Source of the DNA: JBATTK01 sp049670505
GTDB lineage: Bacteria; Bacteroidota; Bacteroidia; Flavobacteriales; Flavobacteriaceae
Length of the DNA stretch: 19,987 bases
Direction of reading: 5' to 3'
Assembly (NCBI GenBank): GCA_049670505.1
Contig: JBATTK010000051.1
Location: 1 to 19,987 of the forward strand
Each line of letters begins with the position of its first letter. Positions within the stretch are counted from its first letter, which is position 1. A model generated the notes under the pieces. That model made no database searches. It was not told the DNA's origin and was given only the letters and a program-made list of their open reading frames with translations. This document shows positions 1-8,437 of the stretch, piece by piece. Both the position numbers and the translations under genes were made by a program.

Positions 1-90
1 AGTGTATCGAGAATAGAGTTTTGAATCAAAAAAAGCTATTCTCGATACAATTTTTCTCCACTTTGTTGCGAAAAACCACTCGAACTGACG
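1..90. repeat. Inverted-repeat element, probable interspersed flavobacterial repeat
   Basis: Positions 3-16 (TGTATCGAGAATAG) and 36-49 are perfect 14-bp inverted repeats separated by 19 nt. They are followed on the plus strand by a short T-run and then by a segment ending CACTCGAACTGACG at 77-90. No reading frame runs through it. From memory, TATCGAGA plus CAGTTCGAGTG strings recur between genes in Flavobacteriaceae genomes, so I infer an interspersed repeat. It could also act as a transcription terminator. The element may extend beyond the left edge of the window. Confidence 0.5.
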
Positions 91-158
91 CTTTTTCCGC
101 TTTATAACCTCCAAAATGCACAACGGGGAAAGAAAGGATACCTTGGCTACGCTCGGCA

Positions 159-215
159 TAAGTAATCCGTGCTTTTCGGCTACAACTCCGTTTTGCCTCA
201 ATGGCGGATTACTTA
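159..215. repeat. Inverted repeat overlapping the icmF stop codon
   Basis: TAAGTAATCCG at 159-169 is perfectly complementary to CGGATTACTTA at 205-215, with a 35-nt loop. The right arm contains the stop codon of the minus-strand mutase gene. In minus-strand RNA this would form an 11-bp stem directly at the end of the coding region, but it is not followed by a U-run, so it is not a classic terminator. It may instead belong to the repeat-rich sequence that fills 1-212. Confidence 0.4.
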
Positions 216-3200
216 CATATTTCTTCTATACTGTCCGCCTACCTGAAAAAGTGCTTGTGTAATTTGTCCCAAGGAACACACTTTGGTGACCTCCATTAAT
301 TTTTCAAAAATATTACGATTCTTAATAGCCGCCTCCTGAAGATCCAACAATTGTGACGCAGCAGCTTCTTGGTTGCGTTTTTGTAATTTTTTTAAGGTGT
401 CGATCTGAGCTTGCTTTTCTTCCGTAGTGGCCCTAATTACTTCCGCCGGCAAAATCGTAGGGGAACCCTTGGAACTTAAAAATGTATTGACCCCAATAAT
501 AGGATATTCACCGGTATGCTTTAGCGTTTCATAATACAGACTTTCCTCTTGTATTTTAGAGCGCTGGTACATGGTTTCCATAGCACCGAGAACTCCACCC
601 CTTTCGGTAATACGGTCGAACTCCAATAAAACGGCCTCTTCTACCAAATCCGTAAGTTCCTCAATAATAAAAGAACCCTGTAGTGGATTTTCGTTCTTTG
701 CCAATCCCAATTCCTTATTAATGATCAATTGTATGGCCATGGCCCTACGCACAGATTCTTCGGTTGGTGTAGTTATGGCTTCATCATAGGCATTGGTATG
801 CAAGGAATTACAGTTATCATAAATAGCGTACAAGGCCTGTAAGGTAGTACGAATATCGTTAAAATCTATTTCCTGTGCATGTAGACTACGGCCCGAGGTT
901 TGAATATGATATTTCAGCATCTGGGCCCTTGGATTCCCCCCGTATTTATCTTTTAGGGCCTTCGCCCATATTTTTCTGGCCACCCTACCGATTACCGCAT
1001 ACTCGGGATCGATACCATTGGAGAAGAAAAAGGAAAGATTAGGGCCAAACTTATCAATATCCATTCCCCTACTTAAATAATACTCCACGTAGGTAAATCC
1101 ATTGGACAAGGTAAATGCCAGTTGTGTGATGGGATTAGCGCCCGCCTCGGCAATGTGGTAGCCAGAAATGGAAACCGAATAAAAGTTACGGATTTCATTT
1201 TGGATAAAATATTCTTGTACGTCCCCCATAAGCCTTAAGGCGAATTCGGTAGAAAAAATACAGGTATTCTGTGCCTGATCTTCCTTTAGAATATCGGCTT
1301 GCACGGTTCCCCTAACCTGGTTCAAGGTCATGGCCTTAATCTCGTCGTACACTTTTTGCGGTAGTATCTGATCCCCCGTAACTCCAAGCAGCATTAGCCC
1401 CAGGCCATCATTTCCCTCGGGAAGCTCCCCTTGGTATTGGGGACGCTTTTTGTTCTTGAACAGCGTTTTGATTTTGGACTCCACCTGCTGTTCCAAACCA
1501 TTTTCTTTAATATACTTCTCGCAATTCTGATCAATGGCGGTATTCATAAAAAAGCCCAATAACATGGGGGCCGGCCCATTAATGGTCATACTAACGGAGG
1601 TCATGGGATCGGTAAGGTCAAAACCGGAATATAACTTTTTTGCATCGTCCAAACAACAGATAGATACCCCGGCATTTCCTATTTTTCCATAGATATCCGG
1701 TCTATGTCCCGGATCATTCCCGTATAAGGTAACAGAGTCGAAAGCAGTGGATAGACGCTTCGCGGGCATACCCAAGCTAACATAGTGAAAACGTCTATTG
1801 GTACGCTCAGGGCCTCCTTCCCCAGCAAACATTCTTGTAGGATCTTCTTCGGTCCTTTTGAAGGGATACAATCCGGCCGTGTATGGAAACTCCCCGGGAA
1901 CATTCTCTTGAAGGCTCCAACTTAACAAATCGCCCCAAGCTGAATATTTAGGGAGTACCACTTTTGGAATCTGTAAGTGGGACAGGGATTTGGTATGGGT
2001 TTCTATTTTGATGTCATTGTTCCTTACTTTAAAGTTATATATTGGGTCTTTATACCGTTGTACCTTGCTTTCCCAATTAAAAATAATCTCCCAGTTATAG
2101 GGGTCCAAATTCATTTTAACCCGATCAAACTCCTCAAATAAAAGCAAGAGGAATTCCTTGTTCCCCTTTTCGTTAAAAAGGGCCAGCGCCGCTTCTTTGT
2201 CAATGCCCCCTTTGGTTAAAAGAGACTTCTCCCCAACACCCGTTTTAATAGCAACGGTATTGTTTGAGCTGATATCTATAACCGATGTTATAGTTTTATA
2301 AACACCATACAAGCGTTGGGCAACTTCCTGTTGAGAAGCAACTTTAGCGTCATAGGCACGATTACTTTCTGCTATTTCCGATAGATATCTCGTCCTTGCC
2401 GGAGGGATAACATAAACCTTATCGGTCATTTCGTTGACAACCTCAAATTTGGACCTAAGGGTGGTCCCGGTCTTTTCAACAAGTTTGTCCATAACCGATT
2501 TGTACAGACTATTCATTCCCGGGTCATTGAATTGGGAAGCCATAGTACCAAAAATAGGGAGGTCCTCTTGCTTCACATCCCAAAGGTTATGGTTGCGCAT
2601 ATATTGCTTTTTGACATCGCGTATGGCATCCAAGGCACCTCTTTTATCAAACTTGTTGATGGCCACCAAATCCGCAAAATCCAGCATATCTATCTTTTCC
2701 AGTTGGGTAGCCGCACCAAACTCCGGTGTCATCACATACAGGGAAACATCACTATGCTCTATAATCTCGGTATCGGACTGACCGATTCCCGATGTCTCCA
2801 AAATAATCAAATCGAACTCCGCGGTCTTTAATACCTGTACCGCTTCATGTACATATTTGGACAAGGCCAAATTGGATTGCCTAGTGGCCAAAGATCGCAT
2901 GTATACCCGATCATCATCAATAGCATTCATACGTATACGATCTCCCAATAGCGCACCTCCCGTTTTTCTTTTGGAAGGATCTACGGACACCAAACCAATG
3001 GTCCTATCCGGAAAATCGATCAAATATCGCCTCACCAATTCATCTACTAAACTAGATTTACCGGCTCCACCTGTTCCCGTAATTCCTAGAACGGGAGTTT
3101 TCTGCTCGGATTCCTTTGCAAAAGAAAAGTGTTTTTCAAATTCCTTGGGCCTATTCTCGGCAAGTGATATTAATCTGGCAATAGTATTTATATTTTTACG

Positions 3201-3689
3201 CTTTACCAAAGTACATATGTTCTCTCCTTTGGTAATCTCCAAGGGGGGAACGGGAAAATCACTTTGCATGACCAAATCATTGATCATTCCTTGAAGTCCC
3301 ATTTGCCTTCCATCATCAGGTGAATAGATTCTGGTCACCCCGTAGTCCATCAGTTCCTTTATCTCTTTGGGGAGGATTACGCCGCCGCCGCCACCAAAAA
3401 TTTTAATATGGCCGGCTCCCTTCTCCAGCAAAAGATCATACATGTATTTAAAATACTCATTATGTCCTCCTTGATAGGATGTTATGGCAATGGCGTTTAC
3501 ATCCTCTTGTATGGCACAGTTCACCACCTCTGCAACACTTCTGTCGTGCCCCAAATGAATGACCTCTACCCCGGTAGCCTGTATAATTCGCCGCATGATA
3601 TTAATGGCGGCATCATGACCGTCGAATAGGGATGCAGCGGTAACTATTCTAACTTTGTTCTTGGGTGTGTATGGCTTTATTTGTTCCAT
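213..3689 (-). CDS. icmF: Fused B12-dependent isobutyryl-CoA/methylmalonyl-CoA mutase family protein (IcmF type)
   Basis: This 1158-residue protein carries the three IcmF modules in order. The N-terminal cobalamin-binding domain (about 12-145) has the DGHD motif at 23-26, where His25 is the expected cobalt ligand, followed by a SYQGGH segment and a GGGGG loop. The middle MeaB-like G-protein domain (about 195-420) has the P-loop GTGGAGKS at 205-212, ETSGIG at 298-303 and NKFD at 345-348. The C-terminal acyl-CoA mutase domain (about 550-1158) has PYTAGLYPFKR at 602-612 and a following GEGG..RTNRRF stretch typical of IcmF rather than methylmalonyl-CoA mutase. IcmF enzymes interconvert isobutyryl-CoA and n-butyryl-CoA, and some accept isovaleryl/pivalyl-CoA; the fused GTPase is the cofactor chaperone. 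Length fits the family. It is divergent from purU across 144 bp. The exact acyl-CoA substrate cannot be settled from sequence alone. Confidence 0.93.
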   Translation of the reverse strand: MEQIKPYTPKNKVRIVTAASLFDGHDAAINIMRRIIQATGVEVIHLGHDRSVAEVVNCAIQEDVNAIAITSYQGGHNEYFKYMYDLLLEKGAGHIKIFGGGGGVILPKEIKELMDYGVTRIYSPDDGRQMGLQGMINDLVMQSDFPVPPLEITKGENICTLVKRKNINTIARLISLAENRPKEFEKHFSFAKESEQKTPVLGITGTGGAGKSSLVDELVRRYLIDFPDRTIGLVSVDPSKRKTGGALLGDRIRMNAIDDDRVYMRSLATRQSNLALSKYVHEAVQVLKTAEFDLIILETSGIGQSDTEIIEHSDVSLYVMTPEFGAATQLEKIDMLDFADLVAINKFDKRGALDAIRDVKKQYMRNHNLWDVKQEDLPIFGTMASQFNDPGMNSLYKSVMDKLVEKTGTTLRSKFEVVNEMTDKVYVIPPARTRYLSEIAESNRAYDAKVASQQEVAQRLYGVYKTITSVIDISSNNTVAIKTGVGEKSLLTKGGIDKEAALALFNEKGNKEFLLLLFEEFDRVKMNLDPYNWEIIFNWESKVQRYKDPIYNFKVRNNDIKIETHTKSLSHLQIPKVVLPKYSAWGDLLSWSLQENVPGEFPYTAGLYPFKRTEEDPTRMFAGEGGPERTNRRFHYVSLGMPAKRLSTAFDSVTLYGNDPGHRPDIYGKIGNAGVSICCLDDAKKLYSGFDLTDPMTSVSMTINGPAPMLLGFFMNTAIDQNCEKYIKENGLEQQVESKIKTLFKNKKRPQYQGELPEGNDGLGLMLLGVTGDQILPQKVYDEIKAMTLNQVRGTVQADILKEDQAQNTCIFSTEFALRLMGDVQEYFIQNEIRNFYSVSISGYHIAEAGANPITQLAFTLSNGFTYVEYYLSRGMDIDKFGPNLSFFFSNGIDPEYAVIGRVARKIWAKALKDKYGGNPRAQMLKYHIQTSGRSLHAQEIDFNDIRTTLQALYAIYDNCNSLHTNAYDEAITTPTEESVRRAMAIQLIINKELGLAKNENPLQGSFIIEELTDLVEEAVLLEFDRITERGGVLGAMETMYQRSKIQEESLYYETLKHTGEYPIIGVNTFLSSKGSPTILPAEVIRATTEEKQAQIDTLKKLQKRNQEAAASQLLDLQEAAIKNRNIFEKLMEVTKVCSLGQITQALFQVGGQYRRNM

Positions 3690-3833
3690 TTGTAATTAAG
3701 AGACCTTTTTGTCGCCGCAATTTACGGAAAATGCAAAAAATAACCGATTCTAATTCGAATTTTATAAAAATATAATAAGGAGATAGCCTTTGATTCTTAA
3801 TATCCTAATTTTATGGTCTTATAAATTATCAAT

Positions 3834-4685
3834 TTGAAGATCACTATTCTTATTCATTGCCCGGACCAATCCGGAATCATAAGTTCCGTTACCGGATTTA
3901 TTCAAGTCGAAGGTGGAAATATTATCTACTTGGACCAACATGTAGATAAAGAGGCCGGCGTCTTCTTTATGCGACTGGAAAGTGATTTCGATAAAAAAAT
4001 ACCTTCGATTTCAGCATTTAAGGACGAATTTGAAAAAAATCTTGCGCAACCATATCAGATGGAATGGAGCATACATTTGGATGACATTAAACCTAAAATG
4101 GGGTTGTTCGTATCCAAATACAATCATTGTTTGTATGATTTGTTGAGTAGGTTCAATTCTGGGGAATTGGAAGTTGAAATCCCTTTTATCTGTAGCAATC
4201 ATAATGATTTGGAATACGTTGCCAAACAGTTCAACATCCCCTTCTACCATATCCCGGTGACCAAGGTTACAAAGACCAAAGCGGAAACCGAACAATTGGA
4301 ACTACTGGAAAAACATGGAATCGATTTTATAGTCCTTGCCAGATACATGCAAATTGTGACCAAAAGAATTATTGATCGGTACCCCAATAAGATTATCAAT
4401 ATACACCATTCTTTCCTACCGGCATTTGCAGGCGCAAGGCCATACCATGCCGCTTTTGAAAGGGGTGTGAAAATTATTGGTGCCACAAGCCATTATGTAA
4501 CGGAGGAGTTGGACGCCGGCCCCATTATTGAACAGGATGTTACTATGGTCTCCCATTCCCATACTATTAAGGATTTCATCGCCAAGGGCAGGGACCTGGA
4601 AAAAATAGTACTCTCTAGAGCCGTAAAACTTCATGTCCGCCGAAAAACCATGGTCTACAATAATAAAACGGTAATCTTCTCTTAG
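3834..4685 (+). CDS. purU: Formyltetrahydrofolate deformylase
   Basis: This cytosolic enzyme hydrolyses 10-formyl-THF to formate and THF, supplying formate for purine synthesis and balancing the one-carbon pool. The 283-residue protein has an N-terminal ACT domain (about 1-80, with CPDQSGI at 9-15) and a formyl-transferase domain (about 88-283). The catalytic Asn/His/Asp set is visible as NIHHSFLP (Asn189, His191) and ELDAGPII (Asp227). Length is normal for the family. The start is TTG: the in-frame stop TAA at 3822-3824 leaves no upstream ATG, and the ACT domain begins at once with the expected sequence, so the TTG is well supported. It is divergent from icmF. The DUF4197 gene follows after 85 bp with its own promoter-like element. 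Confidence 0.93.
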   Translation: MKITILIHCPDQSGIISSVTGFIQVEGGNIIYLDQHVDKEAGVFFMRLESDFDKKIPSISAFKDEFEKNLAQPYQMEWSIHLDDIKPKMGLFVSKYNHCLYDLLSRFNSGELEVEIPFICSNHNDLEYVAKQFNIPFYHIPVTKVTKTKAETEQLELLEKHGIDFIVLARYMQIVTKRIIDRYPNKIINIHHSFLPAFAGARPYHAAFERGVKIIGATSHYVTEELDAGPIIEQDVTMVSHSHTIKDFIAKGRDLEKIVLSRAVKLHVRRKTMVYNNKTVIFS

Positions 4686-4719
4686 CCTGATCCAAAAAAC
4701 CCCGGATAAAAATTCTACC

Positions 4720-4727
4720 TAGGTTTG
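4720..4727 (+). promoter_or_regulatory. Candidate -7 promoter element for the DUF4197/PfkB pair
   Basis: TAGGTTTG matches the Bacteroidetes -7 consensus TAnnTTTG exactly. It lies 43 bp before the ATG at 4771 and would give a leader of about 35 nt. No clear -33 TTG is visible at the expected distance. Its position argues against the alternative ATG at 4735, which would lie almost at the transcription start. Confidence 0.4.
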
Positions 4728-4770
4728 CCAATTAATGCTTAATTTAGGACGGATTAACATTTCTATAGGT

Positions 4771-5478
4771 ATGACAAAGAAAATACTATTGTTTTTTGTG
4801 ATTTTTCAATTTTTTGCCTGTACTGAACTTCAGCAGGTAGTCAATCAACTCCCTCAGGGAGGATCAGGATTAGGCAATGCGGAAATTGCACAAGGATTGC
4901 GGGAGGCTCTTAATTTGGGTATCGAAAAACAGGTAGGAAAGCTCACTCAAAAGGACGGTTTCTTCAGAAATGAGCTGGTTAAGATATTGCTTCCGGAAGA
5001 GCTCAAGAAAGTGGATAAGACCTTAAGGGATATCGGCTTAAATAAACTTGCGGACGAAGGACTACGGGTTTTGAACAGAGCTGCGGAAGATGCCGTTGGA
5101 GAAGCCACCCCTATTTTTGTAAACGCCGTCAAAGGAATTACCTTTGATGATGCCAAAAACATTTTATTGGGAGCAGATAATGCAGCGACCCAATACTTAA
5201 CGAATACTACCCAAAAAGAGCTTTATGCGAAGTTTAATCCGGTAATAAAAAAATCTTTTGAGAAGGTAGGAGCCGATAAAATATGGAGCAATCTGATCAC
5301 AAAACACAATAGTCTTCCATTAACAAACGACGTAAATCCGGATTTGACAGATTATGTTACGCAAGAAGCATTGACCGGGGTATATACCATGATCGCCGTT
5401 GAGGAAAAGGAAATAAGAACAAAGGTTTCTTCAAGGACTTCGGATATCCTTAAAAAGGTTTTTGCCCTGCAAGATTAA
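4771..5478 (+). CDS. DUF4197 family lipoprotein
   Basis: This predicted lipoprotein of about 235 residues belongs to the DUF4197 family, recognised by overall sequence character: an alanine- and leucine-rich helical protein with GLREAL near the N-terminus and FNPVIKKSFEKVG in the second half. Its biochemical role is unknown. I chose the ATG at 4771 because it gives a compact signal peptide, MTKKILLFFVIFQFFAC, with a lipobox cysteine at residue 17; an ATG at 4735 would add 12 residues before it. Lipidation implies an envelope location. The PfkB-family gene begins 9 bp after the stop, so the two are probably co-transcribed, although no functional link between these families is known to me. Confidence 0.85.
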   Translation: MTKKILLFFVIFQFFACTELQQVVNQLPQGGSGLGNAEIAQGLREALNLGIEKQVGKLTQKDGFFRNELVKILLPEELKKVDKTLRDIGLNKLADEGLRVLNRAAEDAVGEATPIFVNAVKGITFDDAKNILLGADNAATQYLTNTTQKELYAKFNPVIKKSFEKVGADKIWSNLITKHNSLPLTNDVNPDLTDYVTQEALTGVYTMIAVEEKEIRTKVSSRTSDILKKVFALQD

Positions 5479-5487
5479 TTTGTAGCT

Positions 5488-6453
5488 ATGATAAAAATTG
5501 CCATTTTAGGACCCATACCTAGGGATACTATCATTACCCATAACAAGGAGGTAATAAAAAAATATGGTTGTGTTACTCATCCGGTCATTGCATTATCCAA
5601 ACTTTTAGGAAGAGAGGGAACCGTTATCCCCGTTTCAACAGTTCATCAAAAGGATAGGCAGGGTATTTCGGATCTTTTCGCCCCTTATCCAAATATTGAT
5701 GTATCCAGAATATGTGACAAAGATGATAAGGGTACCGTAATAGAGCTGCATTTTATAGATCAAAATAATAGGGTTGAAAAACAAACCGCCTGTATGCGGC
5801 CTATTCTGCCCAAGGACGTAGCGCCCCTGGACCAGATAGATGCATATGTCTTTGTACCTATAACGGATTTTGAAATTTCCTTGAGCACCTTGGCCTACAT
5901 TAAAAAGGAAAAGAGCGGAATGATTATTTTTGATGCCCATGGCCCAACTACTACCATGAGTATGGTCGGTGATAGATACCGAAAATTTTGGGTCGATATG
6001 GACGAATGGTTACCCTATATTGATGTGCTTAAAATGAATTTGGAGGAATCCCAGGCCTGTTGGTTCAAAAAAGAATATGCTGCGGATGAAATGCTGAGCT
6101 ATGACGAGGAGAAGACGGATCATTTAGACGACATGGCCGAACATGTCCTTAAAAAGGGAGTTTCCTATATGTATGTAACCTTGGATTCCAGGGGATGTGT
6201 ATTATACCAAAAGACCTCGGATGGTATTAAAAAGGAACTTATAAAATCTATCTTCATGGAAGATGTAGTGGATACCACGGGCTGTGGCGACTCTTTTGCC
6301 GGTGGACTGGCCTATGGTTTTTCCCTTTACCAAGACCCCATAAAAGCTGCCCAATACGCTAATGCTTTAGGAGCGCTTAGAACCCAGGGCAAAACCTTCG
6401 ATGTATTTAAAACCAAGGAGGAAACGGAAATGCTTATTGCGCAACATTATTAA
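5488..6453 (+). CDS. PfkB-family carbohydrate/nucleoside kinase
   Basis: This 321-residue protein has the ribokinase/PfkB fold. The C-terminal signature DTTGCGDSFAGG at 262-273 contains the catalytic Asp268 and the anion hole. An acidic stretch KMNLEES at 182-188 matches the NxxE region that helps bind Mg-ATP. The N-terminal signature of the family (GG...N around residues 30-40) is not recognisable; the corresponding segment reads CVTHPVIALSKLLG, so sugar specificity cannot be assigned. It is cytosolic, with no signal peptide. It lies 9 bp downstream of the DUF4197 lipoprotein gene and probably shares its transcript. Family assignment is firm but substrate is unknown. Confidence 0.88.
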   Translation: MIKIAILGPIPRDTIITHNKEVIKKYGCVTHPVIALSKLLGREGTVIPVSTVHQKDRQGISDLFAPYPNIDVSRICDKDDKGTVIELHFIDQNNRVEKQTACMRPILPKDVAPLDQIDAYVFVPITDFEISLSTLAYIKKEKSGMIIFDAHGPTTTMSMVGDRYRKFWVDMDEWLPYIDVLKMNLEESQACWFKKEYAADEMLSYDEEKTDHLDDMAEHVLKKGVSYMYVTLDSRGCVLYQKTSDGIKKELIKSIFMEDVVDTTGCGDSFAGGLAYGFSLYQDPIKAAQYANALGALRTQGKTFDVFKTKEETEMLIAQHY

Positions 6454-6898
6454 TTACAGCTCCATTTAACGATCTTCAATTCCATTTCAAAAGATTTTCT
6501 TCATAACAGAAGAACCATTTTAGTACTATAATTCTTGTTAAAACACAATAAAGTGTAAACACCCCCGTTTTATTTTAAAAGATAAACATTACAAATTGCT
6601 AATGTTTAGTTAACTCTTCGGAGGATAGAATATTAAATCTTTGTAACGAATTATTTGAGTTAGTAATTTTTTGAGTTAGTTAGTTTAAAACCGGTGTCTT
6701 CGCCGGTTTTTTCTTTTTAAACAAAACTGCTATTATATCCCAGGGCCTTGTTATTTTAAAGTCTAATTTTCATTGGTTTATAGGTAAATTATTATCGGGA
6801 GTTACTTCGTTTAAGACAATTTTAACGTTTCATCCTTATTTATTCCATAATTTAATAACTGCTAATTCATCAATCAATTCATCGATCAATTCATCAAA
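6454..6898 (+). other. 445-bp intergenic region upstream of the AraC regulator
   Basis: No coding frame is convincing here. It contains a dyad, TAAACATT at 6583-6590 and AATGTTTA at 6601-6608 with a 10-nt spacer. It also holds a direct repeat of TTGAGTTAGT around 6654-6680, a strong terminator at 6687-6717 and a triplicated 12-bp repeat just before the regulator start. One GTAAAC string (6555-6560) resembles the boxes of the cassettes downstream but stands alone, so autoregulation is only a possibility. No clear TAnnTTTG promoter was found for the regulator. Confidence 0.5.
6687..6717 (+). terminator. Rho-independent terminator
   Basis: A 10-bp stem (6687-6696 with 6701-6710, one G-T pair) encloses a TCTT loop and is followed by TTTTTTCTTTTT-like sequence. 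The stem is AAAACCGGTG against CGCCGGTTTT. It lies 234 bp after the PfkB stop, so it may end that transcript or, given the distance, a separate small RNA starting near 6640. Confidence 0.8.
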
Positions 6899-6899
6899 A
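6864..6899 (+). repeat. Triplicated 12-bp tandem repeat at the AraC-regulator start codon
   Basis: Three head-to-tail units AATTCATCAATC (6864-6875), AATTCATCGATC (6876-6887) and AATTCATCAAAA (6888-6899) run directly into the ATG at 6899. They occupy the whole ribosome-binding area, and no Shine-Dalgarno sequence is present. Copy-number change by slippage would alter the leader length but not the protein. Confidence 0.8.
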
Positions 6900-8437
6900 T
6901 GAGACAGTTAGGGATATTATTCGTCTTGTCTACCTTAATATACCTATGTGGCTATGCAAACACTTCTGTACCTTCTAATACTACTAGCAATGACAAATCT
7001 ATTTTTAAAGATTCCATTGCTTGGGCAGATTATTATTATAATATCCATAGGCACAGGAAAGCCATTGATCTTTACAAAAAAAGTTTAAAACTGCCAGAAG
7101 CGGATCAACTACATATATACAAAAGATTGGCCCTTAGTGAAGCTGCACTAGAAAATAGTGAAAACTCCTCCCACTATATCGATAAGTATTTTTTTAGGGA
7201 TTTTAATACTTCTTTTCTACAACATGAAGGTTTTGATATCATTAGACAAACTGATGCATTCGAGTCCATTCTAAAAAAGTATTCTCCCAACACCAGCATA
7301 TGGTCATTTATATATCTGTATGTTGCCTTCATAGGTTTTTATGTTGTTATCGTACTAAATTTCAATAAAAAGATTGATCGTTGCGCCAGAATATTAATTG
7401 CTGGATTCATCTTTATCCATTCGTTTTTTATCCTCCATATTTGTATCAATATTACCAACTATCAATATGAATATCCCCATTCCTACTTGATGTCCACTTC
7501 TTTTTCGTTTTTATATGGCCCTTTATTGTATTTTTATTTTAAACGTACCACACAACAATATAAGTTTAAGATTCAAGATCTCTTACATCTTGCCCCTACC
7601 ATACTTTTCTTAATTTACATTATTCCTATATATATCTTACCAGCTAATGAAAAGCTAAACATAATGTTAAATCGGGCCAGTATTGGTCTTAATTCCTCTG
7701 ATTCCGATAAAATAGCCATTATTGCGGGATTAAAATTATTATCCTTGATCATCTATGGCTATTTTATACGTGAAGTATATCTAAAAAGCAAAAAACAAAA
7801 AGAGTTGGGCAAACAGAATAGAAATTGGCAAAGAAATCTTTACCGCATTCATATTCTATACATATTTGCCTATGCCGTATATGGTTTTTTAATAAGTACC
7901 AATATGTCATCAGGTTTCTTTTACCACTTTCAGATAATGGCAATGGCATTGATGGTATTATATGTAGGATATTCGGCATATGTGCAACCTAATGTATTTA
8001 GCGGTATCTATTCCCTGAACAATCAGCTCTTCTTTAAGTACAAAAATTCAGGGCTTACCGAAAGCTTGTCCGAGGAGTTAAAGGAGAATTTGATCAGCCT
8101 ATTCGACGAGTTCAAAATTTACAAGGAAAACGATATCAGCCTTGAAATTTTGGCCGAACGTTTGAATACGACCAGGCACAATGCATCACAAGTAATCAAT
8201 GAACACTTTAGGATGAACTTTCATGAACTGATCAACACCTATCGGATCAATGAAGCAAAAGAAATTTTGGACAACGACCGCTTAAAAAACCTGAACATTA
8301 TAGATGTTGCCTATGAGGTAGGTTACAATAATAAAGTAACTTTTAACAAGGCCTTTAAAAAGGATACTAACCTTACGCCTACGGAGTATCAAAAAAAAAC
8401 TTTTAAAAACAACTTGACACTGGTAAACAGAACGTAA
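6899..8437 (+). CDS. Membrane-embedded AraC-family transcriptional regulator
   Basis: This 512-residue protein combines an N-terminal signal-like segment (1-20) and a probably periplasmic helical, TPR-like region (about 35-130). About seven membrane segments follow, near 134-154, 164-186, 197-215, 229-249, 272-291, 315-335 and 343-363. A cytoplasmic AraC/XylS-type DNA-binding domain spans about 395-500. The two helix-turn-helix units are visible around ISLEILAERLNTTRHNASQVI (413-433) and IIDVAYEVGYNNKVTFNKAF (467-486); LTPTEYQKK closes the domain. The layout suggests that an envelope signal is passed directly to DNA. It lies upstream of susC in the same orientation, separated by non-coding cassettes A and B, so it is the natural candidate to control susCD. 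The last codons overlap cassette A. It is not a hybrid two-component SusR-type regulator, as no kinase or receiver domain is present. Confidence 0.88.
   Translation: MRQLGILFVLSTLIYLCGYANTSVPSNTTSNDKSIFKDSIAWADYYYNIHRHRKAIDLYKKSLKLPEADQLHIYKRLALSEAALENSENSSHYIDKYFFRDFNTSFLQHEGFDIIRQTDAFESILKKYSPNTSIWSFIYLYVAFIGFYVVIVLNFNKKIDRCARILIAGFIFIHSFFILHICINITNYQYEYPHSYLMSTSFSFLYGPLLYFYFKRTTQQYKFKIQDLLHLAPTILFLIYIIPIYILPANEKLNIMLNRASIGLNSSDSDKIAIIAGLKLLSLIIYGYFIREVYLKSKKQKELGKQNRNWQRNLYRIHILYIFAYAVYGFLISTNMSSGFFYHFQIMAMALMVLYVGYSAYVQPNVFSGIYSLNNQLFFKYKNSGLTESLSEELKENLISLFDEFKIYKENDISLEILAERLNTTRHNASQVINEHFRMNFHELINTYRINEAKEILDNDRLKNLNIIDVAYEVGYNNKVTFNKAFKKDTNLTPTEYQKKTFKNNLTLVNRT

Noticed and set aside
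2434..3294. Plus-strand open frames within the mutase gene
   Set aside because: They are antisense to a complete IcmF with all motifs and show no domain features of their own.
3690..3833. Promoters for icmF and purU
   Set aside because: Only near matches (TAGCCTTTG, TATTTTTTG) with one extra base were seen, so no promoter is called.
4735..4770. Upstream ATG at 4735 for the DUF4197 gene
   Set aside because: It would add 12 residues before a well-formed lipoprotein signal peptide and lies only 8 bp after the predicted -7 element.
6551..6610. A fourth cassette upstream of the regulator
   Set aside because: Only one GTAAAC box and a short dyad occur there; the other boxes, the -7 spacing and the hairpin are missing.
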